Both the position numbers and the translations under genes were made by a program. 64,000 nt of DNA from Akkermansia muciniphila (GTDB lineage Bacteria; Verrucomicrobiota; Verrucomicrobiia; Limisphaerales; SIAT01), in the NCBI GenBank assembly GCA_945900775.1, contig CAMDJP010000001.1, forward strand, positions 17,822 to 81,821, read 5' to 3'. This document shows positions 1-8,108 of the stretch, piece after piece. Below the pieces are notes generated by a model, which saw only the letters and a program-made list of their open reading frames with translations, did not search any database and was not told where the DNA came from. Each line of letters opens with the position of its first letter. Position 1 is the first letter of the stretch.

Positions 1-1115
1 ACCTCGTCCTTGAAGAGGCGGGCGAGCGGCTCGACGAGCTTGAACTTCATGTTCTTTGGCAGGCCGCCAACGTTGTGGTGGCTCTTGATCATCGCCGCTG
101 GGTTGCCGGCAATCGGGATGGACTCGATGACATCCGGGTAGAGCGTCCCTTGTGCGAGAAACTTGGACTTGCCGGCTCGCTTGGTGGCGGCTTGGAAGAC
201 GTCGATGAAGGCCTTGCCAATGACCTTGCGCTTCCGCTCGGGGTCGGTGACGCCCTTGAGCTTCCTGAGGAAGAGAGCGGAGGCGTCCTCGTACTGGAGC
301 TTCACCTTGAAGTTTCTGCCAAAGACCTCTTGGACGACCGCGGCTTCATGGGCACGCAGTAGGCCGTTATTGACGAAGATACAAGTGAGTTGGTCGCCAA
401 TGGCCTTGTGGATGAGTGCGGCGGCGACGGACGAGTCGACTCCCCCGGAGAGACCAAGAATGACGCGCTCGGAGCCGACTTGTGCGCGGATCTCCTCGAC
501 GGCCTGCTCGACATAGCTGCGCATCGTCCAGCTCTTGCCGCAGCCGCAGACGCCGTGGACAAAGTTGGCGAGGACCTCTTTGCCGCGAGGGGAGTGGACG
601 ACCTCTGGGTGAAACTGAAGGCCGAAGAATTTACGCGCGTGGTCCTCGATGGCGGCGTACTCACTATTCTCGGTGGTGGCGACCGAGACGAAGCCCTTGG
701 GGAGCTTGGTCAGCTTATCACCGTGGGAGTTCCAGACCTGGAGCGAGTCGGGGAGCTTGCGGAAGAGAGCGCACGAAGCGTCCTTCACCGTGAGCGTCCC
801 CTTGCCGTACTCGCGCTTGAGGCCCTTCTCCACGCGGCCGCCGAGGAAGTGGGCCAGGAGTTGGACGCCGTAACAGATACCGAGGACAGGGACGCCGAAG
901 GCGAAAATCCCCTTGTCGGGCATCGGGGCGCCCTTGGCGTAGACGCTGTTGGGCCCTCCGGAGAGAATGATGCCTTTGGGGGCGAGCCTGGCGATTTCAG
1001 CCGCCGGGGTGTTATACGGGAGGATGGTGGAGTACACGTTGCACTCGCGAATACGGCGCGCGATGACCTGGGTGTACTGCGATCCGAAATCAAGGATGAT
1101 AATCTGCTCGTTCAT
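1..1115 (-). CDS. guaA: GMP synthase (glutamine-hydrolysing), N-terminal part, cut by window edge
   Basis: Converts XMP to GMP using ATP and glutamine in the cytoplasm. Reading the minus strand from ATG at 1115 gives about 371 residues before the window ends, of a family usually near 510. The N-terminus [16 protein letters not shown] is the class I glutamine amidotransferase start, the nucleophile Cys81 lies in GICYG, and the FHPEV histidine motif follows. The ATP-pyrophosphatase P-loop SGGVDSS is also present. The C-terminal dimerisation domain is outside the window. It is the last visible gene of a minus-strand run behind htrA and a small lipoprotein. The frame is uninterrupted. A long plus-strand ORF overlapping it is a shadow. 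Confidence 0.96.
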   Translation of the reverse strand, partial: MNEQIIILDFGSQYTQVIARRIRECNVYSTILPYNTPAAEIARLAPKGIILSGGPNSVYAKGAPMPDKGIFAFGVPVLGICYGVQLLAHFLGGRVEKGLKREYGKGTLTVKDASCALFRKLPDSLQVWNSHGDKLTKLPKGFVSVATTENSEYAAIEDHARKFFGLQFHPEVVHSPRGKEVLANFVHGVCGCGKSWTMRSYVEQAVEEIRAQVGSERVILGLSGGVDSSVAAALIHKAIGDQLTCIFVNNGLLRAHEAAVVQEVFGRNFKVKLQYEDASALFLRKLKGVTDPERKRKVIGKAFIDVFQAATKRAGKSKFLAQGTLYPDVIESIPIAGNPAAMIKSHHNVGGLPKNMKFKLVEPLARLFKDE

Positions 1116-1182
1116 CTTAAAAAGAAGGCGGAGTCTTTGCCTGCGTGAATCGTTTTTGGCGAGGAAAAACTCAACCACCAGC

Positions 1183-1539
1183 TCACTGGTTGATGATTTG
1201 CACGGTGCCAGTGGCGGGAGTGTAGACGAGTCGTTGATTTGGTGGCAATGGGGGCAGAGCGGTGAGATACCCTTTGACGACGACTTCCTGAAGATCTTTT
1301 GGGTTACGCCCTTCTGCCGCAGAGAACTGCTGGATGGCCTCCGTAATCTGCAGGAGGTTCAGTTTGCCGACAGCAGCTTTCTTGCCTTTGTTCACCGCGC
1401 CAAGATAGTCCGTTGGCGCATTCAGCGGATTTTCGCCGAGCTTCGGTTCGGGCTTCGCTTTCGGGTTCTCGACGGACTTTTCACTGCAAGCGATGAAAGC
1501 CAATGCAATCAACGTAGCGAGGAGCGAACGGGACTTCAT
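1183..1539 (-). CDS. Small predicted lipoprotein of unknown function
   Basis: A 118-residue protein with basic MKSR start, a hydrophobic stretch and Cys18 preceded by AFIA, an acceptable though not ideal lipobox (Phe at -3), so it is probably lipidated and periplasmic. The middle is Lys/Pro-rich. The C-terminal half (about 55-118) has a helix followed by a GYL-type turn, LPPLPP and a short beta-like tail, recalling small pseudopilin-like or helical lipoproteins of Verrucomicrobiota; this is resemblance only. It starts 36 bases after the htrA stop, so it is probably co-transcribed with htrA and may act in the envelope. No enzymatic motif is visible. Confidence 0.75.
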   Translation of the reverse strand: MKSRSLLATLIALAFIACSEKSVENPKAKPEPKLGENPLNAPTDYLGAVNKGKKAAVGKLNLLQITEAIQQFSAAEGRNPKDLQEVVVKGYLTALPPLPPNQRLVYTPATGTVQIINQ

Positions 1540-1575
1540 GCGTGCAGTGTGGCGGAAGGTGGATTGGCAGCACCG

Positions 1576-3108
1576 CTATTCGCCGCCTTCGCGGAGTACC
1601 TCGAGCTTTGTGCCACCCTTCTGGACGAGGTTCAGCAGGACGCCTTTCTTCGGGTTCGCGTCGGTGAAGGCGTCGTTGAACTCGTTCACGTTGACGATTT
1701 TCTTTTGGTTCACCTCGGTGATGAGATCGCCGAGCTTGATACCGCGGGCCTCTGCGGAGCTCTTCGGGGTCACGGCCGTGACGACGACGCCGACGGTGGT
1801 CTTGAGTTTAAATTTCTCCGCGAGGGTCGGCGTGATGTTCTCGACGGTGAGGCCGAGGCTCTTCGAAATATTTACGCTGGCTGGTTGGCTCTCGGTTTTT
1901 TTGGCTGGGGGCGGAGTTCCTCCTTGCTTGGGTGCCGGCGGGGCGGGCTTGCTGGAAACCTCACTGCCGTCCGGCCACGCCTCGGGCTTAATCTTCACCT
2001 TGATGTTTTTCCCGTTGCGATTGATATCGAGTGTCACGTCGGTGCCGATGCCTTTGGCGCGAACCTGATTGCGAAGTTGTTGAGAAGAGGCGACAGCCTT
2101 GCCGTCCACGGCGGTAATGACGTCGAACGGCTTGAGGTCAGCCTTGGCTCCGGGGCCGCTGGGGTCGATTTCCTTCACCACCACGCCGTCGGTGACGCCG
2201 CGGACGAGGTTGCGGTACTCGGGATTCTCGCTCAGGCCTTGAATGTCGACGCCGAGCCACGGGCGAATCACCTTACCGTCGGCGATGATGCGTAGACCGA
2301 TGTCCTTGGCGAAGTTCGACGGGATGGCGAAGCCGATGCCGGTGCCGATGCCGCGGATCAGAGTGTTGATGCCGATGACCTCGCCCTCGATGTTCACGAG
2401 CGGGCCACCGGAGTTGCCGGGGTTAATGGGCGCGTCGGTCTGGACGAAATCTTGATCCTGCATCGAAGGATCTTGAATGATGCGGTTGCGGCCCTTGGCG
2501 CTGACGTGGCCGATGGTGACGGTGTAATCGAGTCGAAACGGCGTGCCGACAGCTATGGCGAATTCGCCGACCCTCACCTTGTCCGAGTCAGCGAACTTGG
2601 CGGGCGTGAGGCCCGAGGCTTTGATCTTGATGACGGCGATGTCCGACTGTGTGTCGATGCCGCGTAGTTCGGCCTCGAATTCCTTACCGTCCACGAAGGC
2701 GACCTTGATCTTGTCCGCACCCTCGACGACGTGGCGGTTGGTGAGGATGTAGCCGTCCTCGCGCACGACGATGCCGGAGCCTTGCCTATCGAAGACGGGG
2801 TTGCGGCGCTGTTGGGGCACGGGCGCGGATTTCTTTTTCCGCATCTCCTCTTCCATCTGGTCACGGAACTGCTTGGGGAGGAACTCGAAGAGCGGGTTCT
2901 GCTGCGGTGCTTGGTTACGGGCAAAATCGGGCTTTTGCGCGACAGAGATGACGACCACCGACGGCGCGACCTTCTCAGCCACCTCGACGAAGGCTTGGTT
3001 AAGCTGGCGCGCGAGATTGAGCGCCGCGGAATCAGCCGCGTGCAGAGGGGCGGCGAACAACTGGGCGACAAAGATTGCTACCGATAACGAAGACCAGAGA
3101 TGTTTCAT
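1576..3108 (-). CDS. Do/DegP-type periplasmic serine protease with two PDZ domains
   Basis: A 510-residue HtrA-family protease/chaperone of the cell envelope. A Sec signal peptide (about 1-25, ending PLHAA) precedes the trypsin-like domain (about 35-275) with the complete triad His126 (TNRHVVEG), Asp156 (TQSDIAVI) and Ser233 (GNSGGPL). PDZ1 spans about 282-375 and PDZ2 about 415-505, joined by a Pro/Lys-rich linker. A longer frame begins at 3186, but ATG at 3108 places the signal peptide correctly at the N-terminus. It heads a minus-strand run with a lipoprotein and guaA and is divergent from the zinc-ribbon gene at 3235. Family membership is clear; DegP versus DegQ/DegS assignment is not. 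Confidence 0.93.
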   Translation of the reverse strand: MKHLWSSLSVAIFVAQLFAAPLHAADSAALNLARQLNQAFVEVAEKVAPSVVVISVAQKPDFARNQAPQQNPLFEFLPKQFRDQMEEEMRKKKSAPVPQQRRNPVFDRQGSGIVVREDGYILTNRHVVEGADKIKVAFVDGKEFEAELRGIDTQSDIAVIKIKASGLTPAKFADSDKVRVGEFAIAVGTPFRLDYTVTIGHVSAKGRNRIIQDPSMQDQDFVQTDAPINPGNSGGPLVNIEGEVIGINTLIRGIGTGIGFAIPSNFAKDIGLRIIADGKVIRPWLGVDIQGLSENPEYRNLVRGVTDGVVVKEIDPSGPGAKADLKPFDVITAVDGKAVASSQQLRNQVRAKGIGTDVTLDINRNGKNIKVKIKPEAWPDGSEVSSKPAPPAPKQGGTPPPAKKTESQPASVNISKSLGLTVENITPTLAEKFKLKTTVGVVVTAVTPKSSAEARGIKLGDLITEVNQKKIVNVNEFNDAFTDANPKKGVLLNLVQKGGTKLEVLREGGE

Positions 3109-3185
3109 AGGGGAATGGTATGTCACGGACGGCACGGCGGCAAACACAACGTTACGTTTATACGACAAGTTTCCTGTGACGCGCA

Positions 3186-3214
3186 TTGACTTGTTTTTAG
3201 TTGCTCCCTACGGT
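3186..3214 (+). promoter_or_regulatory. Sigma70-type promoter of the zinc-ribbon gene
   Basis: TTGACT (3186-3191), a 17-base spacer, then TACGGT (3209-3214), with the ATG at 3235. Predicted from match to consensus only; it lies in the divergent region next to htrA. Confidence 0.5.
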
Positions 3215-3234
3215 TCCAGCAACTCGAAAAACGC

Positions 3235-3960
3235 ATGTTTCCCCTCGTTGAAAAGCTCCTAATTCTCCAAGATCGTGACCGCCAACTCATTCGCACCCGC
3301 GCCGAGTTGGCCGGCCTTGCCCACGAACGTCACAGCATCCAGACCCGTGCCGCCGAGGCTCAGACCGCTCTCACCGCCGCCCGCGAGCGCGTGAAGCATA
3401 ACGAGTCCGACCGCAAGAAGCTCGAGTTGGATGCCCAAGCTCAGCAAGCCTCGATTGACAAGTACGCGGGCCAGCAGCTTCAGACGCGTAAGAACGAGGA
3501 ATACAGCGCCTTGAGCGAGCAGATCGGCCACTGCAAGAAGGTCATCGCCCAACTGGAGGACCAGCAACTCGAGATCATGGAGCGCGGCGAGCAGTTGCAG
3601 AAAGAGACCGCCGCCGCCAACACCGTTTTCCAAGAGGCCAAGAAGCTGCTCGACGGCCAGTCCACGGCTATCGACGAGCGCGAGCGCAACCTCAAGCTGC
3701 AACTCGCAGACTATGAAATTCAGCGTGTCGCCGCAGGTGCCGAGGTGGATGAGGATGTCCGCACCCGGTACGAACGCTTACTTAAGACTAAGGGCGAGAA
3801 CGTCATTGTCGGTGTCGCCAATGCGGTTTGTGGCGGTTGCCACATGACGCTTCCCACTCAGGTCATCCTCTCCTGCAAAGCTGATTCCGAGATAAACTTC
3901 TGTCCCCACTGCAGCCGCGTGCTCTACTACACGCGCGACATGGAGACGGTCCCCGCCTGA
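3235..3960 (+). CDS. Coiled-coil protein with C-terminal C4 zinc ribbon (zf-RING_7/DUF164 family)
   Basis: A 241-residue cytoplasmic protein. Residues about 10-190 are charged heptad-rich sequence typical of a long antiparallel coiled coil. The C-terminus holds a four-cysteine zinc ribbon with Cys199/Cys202 (CGGC) and Cys223/Cys226 (CPHC). This architecture defines the widespread COG1579 family, suspected to bind nucleic acid but without a firmly established role. It is directly upstream of rnpB, with only the rnpB promoter between the two. The length matches the family. Confidence 0.88.
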   Translation: MFPLVEKLLILQDRDRQLIRTRAELAGLAHERHSIQTRAAEAQTALTAARERVKHNESDRKKLELDAQAQQASIDKYAGQQLQTRKNEEYSALSEQIGHCKKVIAQLEDQQLEIMERGEQLQKETAAANTVFQEAKKLLDGQSTAIDERERNLKLQLADYEIQRVAAGAEVDEDVRTRYERLLKTKGENVIVGVANAVCGGCHMTLPTQVILSCKADSEINFCPHCSRVLYYTRDMETVPA

Positions 3961-3977
3961 CCGAGTGCACCCGCGCC

Positions 3978-4006
3978 TTGTCTTTCCCACCGTTCTCCCG
4001 TAGTGT
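3978..4006 (+). promoter_or_regulatory. Promoter of rnpB
   Basis: TTGTCT (3978-3983), a 17-base spacer and TAGTGT (4001-4006). The expected transcription start, seven bases downstream, falls at 4013, exactly the first base of the RNase P RNA P1 helix. This independent agreement supports the call. Confidence 0.7.
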
Positions 4007-4012
4007 GACCTC

Positions 4013-4409
4013 GGTTTTGGAAGGGCGGAGAATCGCTCTCGGGGAAACCCGAGGGAGGAAAGTCCGAACTCCGCAGGGCGCGATGCCGCGTAACTCCGGT
4101 TCAACCGGAGATACACGCGGGCGGTTATGGCGTGAGCCGTGCCGACGGACAGTGCCACAGAGAACATACCGCCAACCGGCGCAAGCCGGCGGTAAGGGTG
4201 AAAAGGTGGGGTAAGAGCCCACCGCGCCAAGCGCAAGCGAGGCGGCACGGAAAACCCCATCGGGTGCAAGGCCAAATAGGAAACCTTGAGGCTGCCCGCC
4301 TCGTGTCCGGCGAAAGCAGGACGGGTTTCGGGTATTGGCCGCTAAGACAAATGATTCTCTCCCCGCGCAAGTGGGTAGACAGAAATCGGCTTACAGCCCT
4401 TCCAAAACC
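4013..4409 (+). ncRNA. rnpB: RNase P RNA (bacterial class A)
   Basis: The catalytic RNA that matures tRNA 5' ends. The 5' conserved region GAGGAAAGTCCGAACTCC is at 4055-4072. The 3' conserved region containing ACAGAAATCGGCTTACAG ends at 4396. The termini pair perfectly as helix P1: 4013-4026 (GGTTTTGGAAGGGC) with 4396-4409 (GCCCTTCCAAAACC), fixing both ends of a 397-base RNA. Long-range P4 pairing between the two conserved regions is as in class A molecules. The short ORFs across this region on both strands are not genes. Confidence 0.97.
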
Positions 4410-4590
4410 ACTTCGCCCATTCCTCCAATGTGGGCCTGTTCGAGTTTAATTAAGTTTATCGCGGCGACCGCTCTGCGCGCGGCATCATCAACGAGTTCTC
4501 CCTATTCCGTCTTCATGCCTAGTCAGTCTCGCAGGCGAAGACCGGACTTCTGATTGATTCCTCAGCGACTGTTCGGCAGAGTCGCCCACG

Positions 4591-5358
4591 ATGTTCAGCT
4601 TGAAGGATAAGATTACGCTCGTGACCGGGGCTGGCTCCGGCATCGGTGCGGCTATCGCCGAGACTTTTGCTAGTGCGGGCGGCTTCGTATTCGTCACTGA
4701 CCGCGACGAGATCGGCGGCCGCGAAACGATTGGCCGGATTGCTGCTCAGGGTGGTCAGGCAGAATTTCTTTCACTTGATGTTTCTAGTGAAGCCGACTCT
4801 GCCCGCGTGGCTAAGACCGTTCACGGGCGCTTTGACCGACTCGATGTGTTGGTGAACAATGCCGGCATCGGTCACGTGGGCACGATGCTCACAACCACCG
4901 GCGCCGACCTCGACCGCCTGTACGCAGTGAACGTGCGCGGTATGTTCAACGTGACGAAGGTGTTCATCGAGGGAATGGTCCAACGCAAGTCGGGAGCGAT
5001 TGTGAACATGGCCTCGATTGGCGCTGTGGTAGGAGTTCGCGAACGGCTGGCGTATGTCACAACGAAGTTTGCCATTGCTGGACTCACCAAAGCGATGGCG
5101 CTCGATCACGCACTCGATGGCGTGCGTGTGAACTGCATCTGTCCTGGACGCGTGGAAACGCCGTTTGTGACAGGCTGGCTCAAAAAATATGCCGATCCTG
5201 AAAAGGCTTACCGCGATGCGTGCGCGACGCAGGCGGTGAATCGAATGGCCAAGCCGGAAGAGATTGCCGCCGCGGCGCTCTACCTAGCGAGCGACGAGTC
5301 GAGTTTTGTGACGGGCACCGAATTCATCATTGACGGTGGATTTAGTGCTGGGAAATAA
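4591..5358 (+). CDS. Short-chain dehydrogenase/reductase
   Basis: A 255-residue classical SDR with Rossmann fold. The cofactor motif TGAGSGIG is at 12-19, NNAG at 89-92, and the catalytic Ser142, Tyr155 and Lys159 are all in place. The C-terminal FVTGTEFIIDGGFS is typical of glucose-dehydrogenase/3-oxoacyl-ACP-reductase-like members. Asp37 after the second beta strand (VTDRDE) favours NAD over NADP. The substrate cannot be named. hemQ follows 47 bases later, so the two may be co-transcribed, but no functional link is established. Confidence 0.9.
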   Translation: MFSLKDKITLVTGAGSGIGAAIAETFASAGGFVFVTDRDEIGGRETIGRIAAQGGQAEFLSLDVSSEADSARVAKTVHGRFDRLDVLVNNAGIGHVGTMLTTTGADLDRLYAVNVRGMFNVTKVFIEGMVQRKSGAIVNMASIGAVVGVRERLAYVTTKFAIAGLTKAMALDHALDGVRVNCICPGRVETPFVTGWLKKYADPEKAYRDACATQAVNRMAKPEEIAAAALYLASDESSFVTGTEFIIDGGFSAGK

Positions 5359-5405
5359 CCACGGCCGCCTCGCGTCCAAAGACTGCCAATTTAGTTGAGA
5401 AATTT

Positions 5406-6221
5406 ATGAGCCTACCGATTGTGAAACTCGACAAGGGCATCCACGCGATGCACCTCTTTTACCGTATCGACCGCGCGCGTTGGGCGCAGTTGCCGGCTGG
5501 AGAATCAGCGAAGGCGCTCGGATGCTTGGAGGCACTGTGCGCGGCGAACAGTGCTCCATCAAATCCCTCTTTGCGCACGTATACCAACGTTGGTGGCAAG
5601 GCGGATTTCGCCTTCTTCTTGCTCGCGGCTGATTTGGTTCAGCTCGCACAGATGCATCGCGACCTCGAGGCTTGCTTCCCTCCCGGAACGCTTCAACCGG
5701 TTTACAGCTATCTGAGCGTGACGGAGTTGGTCGAGTACATGCCGACGGAGGAGGATTCCAAACGCCGCGTCGCAAACGAATTCAAACTCACGCCGGGCAC
5801 GCCGGAGTTCGATGCGAAGCTGGCCGAACTCGCCAAACTTCGCGCCGAATACGAACAGTACCGTCTCTATCCCGAGCTGCCCGACTGGGAGGTGATGAGC
5901 TTCTACCCGATGCTCAAACGTCGTGACGGCAGTGATAACTGGTACACGCTCGACCTCGAGACTCGGAAAAAACTCATGGCCGGCCATGCAAGGGTAGGGC
6001 GCAAATACGGCGGGCGCGTCTCGCAGCTCATCAGCGGCTCGACCGGTCTTGATAACTTGGAATGGGGTGTCACGTTGATGGTGCATCAAGTAGATGCCTT
6101 GAAGGAGATTGTGTACGAAATGCGCTTCGATGAAGTGACCGCGCGCTATGGTGGTTTTGGTGATTTTTACGTGAACATCCGCCTTTCGCCCGCGCAGCTT
6201 TGGCCTCATCTGCACCTCTGA
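5406..6221 (+). CDS. hemQ: Coproheme decarboxylase (HemQ/ChdC, chlorite dismutase family)
   Basis: Catalyses the peroxide-dependent conversion of coproheme III to haem b, the last step of the coproporphyrin-dependent pathway. The 271-residue sequence has the family signature FYPM-KRR-NWY followed by GSTGLD-EWG and YEMRFDE-ARY. By spacing to studied Firmicutes ChdC proteins, the catalytic tyrosine is Tyr167, the neighbouring Met is Met169, the proximal haem ligand is His194, and the pocket Gln and Arg are Gln207 and Arg240. All are conserved, which argues for a true decarboxylase rather than a chlorite dismutase. hemA and hemC lie about 11 kb downstream. Confidence 0.92.
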   Translation: MSLPIVKLDKGIHAMHLFYRIDRARWAQLPAGESAKALGCLEALCAANSAPSNPSLRTYTNVGGKADFAFFLLAADLVQLAQMHRDLEACFPPGTLQPVYSYLSVTELVEYMPTEEDSKRRVANEFKLTPGTPEFDAKLAELAKLRAEYEQYRLYPELPDWEVMSFYPMLKRRDGSDNWYTLDLETRKKLMAGHARVGRKYGGRVSQLISGSTGLDNLEWGVTLMVHQVDALKEIVYEMRFDEVTARYGGFGDFYVNIRLSPAQLWPHLHL

Positions 6222-6281
6222 TTCTGCACATCTGGCAACGCCGTTGGGTCGCAAGGCGTTTACCGGCATCCACTTCAGCCC

Positions 6282-6310
6282 TTGACCTTCGACCATTGCA
6301 AGAGTATGTC
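6282..6310 (+). promoter_or_regulatory. Promoter of the HU gene
   Basis: TTGACC (6282-6287), 17 bases, TATGTC (6305-6310). This leaves a leader of roughly 40 bases before the ATG at 6357, containing GAGGAG at 6316-6321, rather far upstream for a ribosome site. Confidence 0.5.
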
Positions 6311-6356
6311 TTTTAGAGGAGCCAAGCAGTTTCAAATCCAACAGCCTGAATAACCT

Positions 6357-6659
6357 ATGACAAAGCGTGATATCGTGATTCGCGTCAGCGACAAGACGAG
6401 CCTGACGCAGCAAGAGGTGATGAAGGTGGTGCAGGGAACCTTCGACGCCATTGCCGAGGCGTTAGCGAAAGGAACGACGGTCGAACTCCGCAACTTCGGC
6501 GTATTCGAGGTGAAGGTGCGCAAAGCTCGCGTGGGTCGCAATCCGAACGCCCCCGCGACCGACGTCGCCATCCCCGCGCGAGCTGTTGTAAAGTTCAAGC
6601 CCGGCAAGAACATGCGCCAAGCGGTCATCAAACTTTCGCCCAAGACCGACGCGGTCTGA
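6357..6659 (+). CDS. HU/IHF-family nucleoid DNA-binding protein
   Basis: A 100-residue DNA-bending protein. The N-terminal helical dimerisation part (1-45) is followed by VELRNFGVFEVKVRKARVGRNPN, the beta saddle and start of the DNA-binding arm, with the RNP tip at about residues 60-63, and then VKFKPGKNMRQAV. The arm tip NAPATDVAIPA is slightly divergent from the NP(K/R)TGE consensus. It has its own predicted promoter. Whether it acts as a homodimeric HU or an IHF-like subunit cannot be decided here. Confidence 0.93.
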   Translation: MTKRDIVIRVSDKTSLTQQEVMKVVQGTFDAIAEALAKGTTVELRNFGVFEVKVRKARVGRNPNAPATDVAIPARAVVKFKPGKNMRQAVIKLSPKTDAV

Positions 6660-6784
6660 AACAAATTTCGGCCCGGACTCTTTGGTGTCCGTTTATGTGG
6701 ACGCCTTTTTTGTTGTTTGGCGCGGCGAAATGGCCAATGGTCTCGGCTTCATAAGCAGCCGCTTGTGGCAGGCTGTACACTCAC

Positions 6785-8038
6785 ATGGAAAGACTGCCCG
6801 GATTCCGCGACTTCTACCCCGAGCCGCTCCCCAACGCCGACGCGTGGAGCGCCGACGCGCGCAACCATATCTTCCGCGCCTGGCGCGAGACGGCCCGCCG
6901 CTACGGCTTCCGCGAGTACGACGGTCCGCCGCTCGAGTCGCTCGAGCTCTTCACCCTGAAGAGCGGCGACGAGATCGTCGACCAACTCTTCAACTTCGTG
7001 GACAAAGGGGAGCGCGCCGTGGCGATGCGGCCCGAGATGACACCGACCCTCGCCCGCATGATTGCCACGAGCGAGCGAGCCTATAAGAAGCCGATCAAGT
7101 GGTTCGCTCTCCCACAGCTCTTCCGCTACGAGAAGCAGCAGAAAGGTCGGCTTCGCGAACACTTCCAGCTCAACTGCGACATCTTCGGCGAGGCCGACAC
7201 AGCCGCCGACGCTGAGCTCATCGCGCTCCTCATCGATACCCTTCGCGCCTTGGGCCTTTCGAGCGACGACTTCGTCATACGGCTCTCCAGTCGCAACGCT
7301 TGGCAGGAGTTCTTCGCCAAGCGCTGCGCCGACGAGTCCAAGGCCTACGCCTTCTACCAGGTCATCGACAAACTCGCACGCGAGTCGGCCGAGAACAGCC
7401 ACGCCCGGCTCGCCGCGCTCGGCTTCTCGCTCGACGAGGTGCGCGCCTTCATCGCCGCAGGCGAGCCCACGGCCGAGTTGCGCAGCGTACTCGACAGCCT
7501 CACCGCGCGCGGGCTCGGCGCCTTCGTGCAGGTCGACTACAACGTCATCCGCGGGCTTGCCTACTACACTGGCGTCGTCTTCGAGGCATTCGACAAGAAG
7601 GGCGAGTTTCGCGCCATCGCAGGCGGCGGTCGCTACAATAACCTCGTCAAGCTCATCTCCGGCGGAAAGGTGGACCTCCCGGCCCTCGGTTTCGGCATGG
7701 GGGACGTCGTCTTACTCGAGCTAATCAAGTCTCGCGGCCTCCTGCCGAAGTTCACCGCCGGGGTGGACGTCGTCGCGCTCGTCGAGGACGAGGCACTCCG
7801 ACCCGAGACGCTCGCCCTCGTGCAGCGGCTTCGCGAGGCCGGCTTCGCCGCGGACTTCTCGCTCGTACCGGTGAAGGGGGATAAGCAGTTCAAGCGTGCT
7901 CTCGAGCTCGGTGCGGCCCATACCGTCCGCCTCGAACGCAGCCCGGAAGGCGAGGTTGTGGCTCGCCTCAAGCACCTCCAGACGCGCGAGGAGAAGGTGC
8001 TCGCGCCGGACACCGTCGTGGCCGCGCTCGGGCGTTAA
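6785..8038 (+). CDS. hisS: Histidyl-tRNA synthetase
   Basis: Class II aminoacyl-tRNA synthetase charging tRNA-His. The 417-residue protein contains motif 2 (FRYEKQQKGRLREHFQLNCD, about 113-132), the histidine-specific RGLAYYTG loop (256-263) and motif 3 (ALGFGMGDVVL, 300-310), followed by a C-terminal anticodon-binding domain. The ATG at 6785 gives MERLPGFRDFYP, matching the GxRDxxP start of the family. Codon use is strongly C/G-ending and richer in GC than most neighbours. TACACT stands three bases before the ATG and might be a -10 element, but no convincing -35 is seen. Confidence 0.96.
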   Translation: MERLPGFRDFYPEPLPNADAWSADARNHIFRAWRETARRYGFREYDGPPLESLELFTLKSGDEIVDQLFNFVDKGERAVAMRPEMTPTLARMIATSERAYKKPIKWFALPQLFRYEKQQKGRLREHFQLNCDIFGEADTAADAELIALLIDTLRALGLSSDDFVIRLSSRNAWQEFFAKRCADESKAYAFYQVIDKLARESAENSHARLAALGFSLDEVRAFIAAGEPTAELRSVLDSLTARGLGAFVQVDYNVIRGLAYYTGVVFEAFDKKGEFRAIAGGGRYNNLVKLISGGKVDLPALGFGMGDVVLLELIKSRGLLPKFTAGVDVVALVEDEALRPETLALVQRLREAGFAADFSLVPVKGDKQFKRALELGAAHTVRLERSPEGEVVARLKHLQTREEKVLAPDTVVAALGR

Positions 8039-8108
8039 TCAGAGAAAGGTTGGACAGGGCAAGGTCTCTTCGCCATCTTTCGGACGGTTTCAGGACAGAA
8101 GGTTTTCT

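Noticed and set aside
390-1148. Plus-strand ORF of 252 codons
   Set aside because: Antisense to guaA, whose motifs are unmistakable; the plus-strand translation has no domain signature.
949-2295. Plus-strand ORF of 448 codons
   Set aside because: Runs antisense across guaA, the lipoprotein and htrA; a byproduct of GC-rich codon bias.
3778-4275. ORFs on both strands across 3778-4450
   Set aside because: They overlap the RNase P RNA, which is supported by conserved regions and terminal pairing.
4431-4553. 40-codon hydrophobic plus-strand ORF after rnpB
   Set aside because: No ribosome site, Ser/Arg-rich tail, and the region is a plain intergenic gap; nothing supports expression.
6660-6715. 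Short hairpins followed by CTTTTTTG between HU and hisS
   Set aside because: Only four to five base pairs each, with competing pairings; not reliable as a terminator although termination here is plausible.
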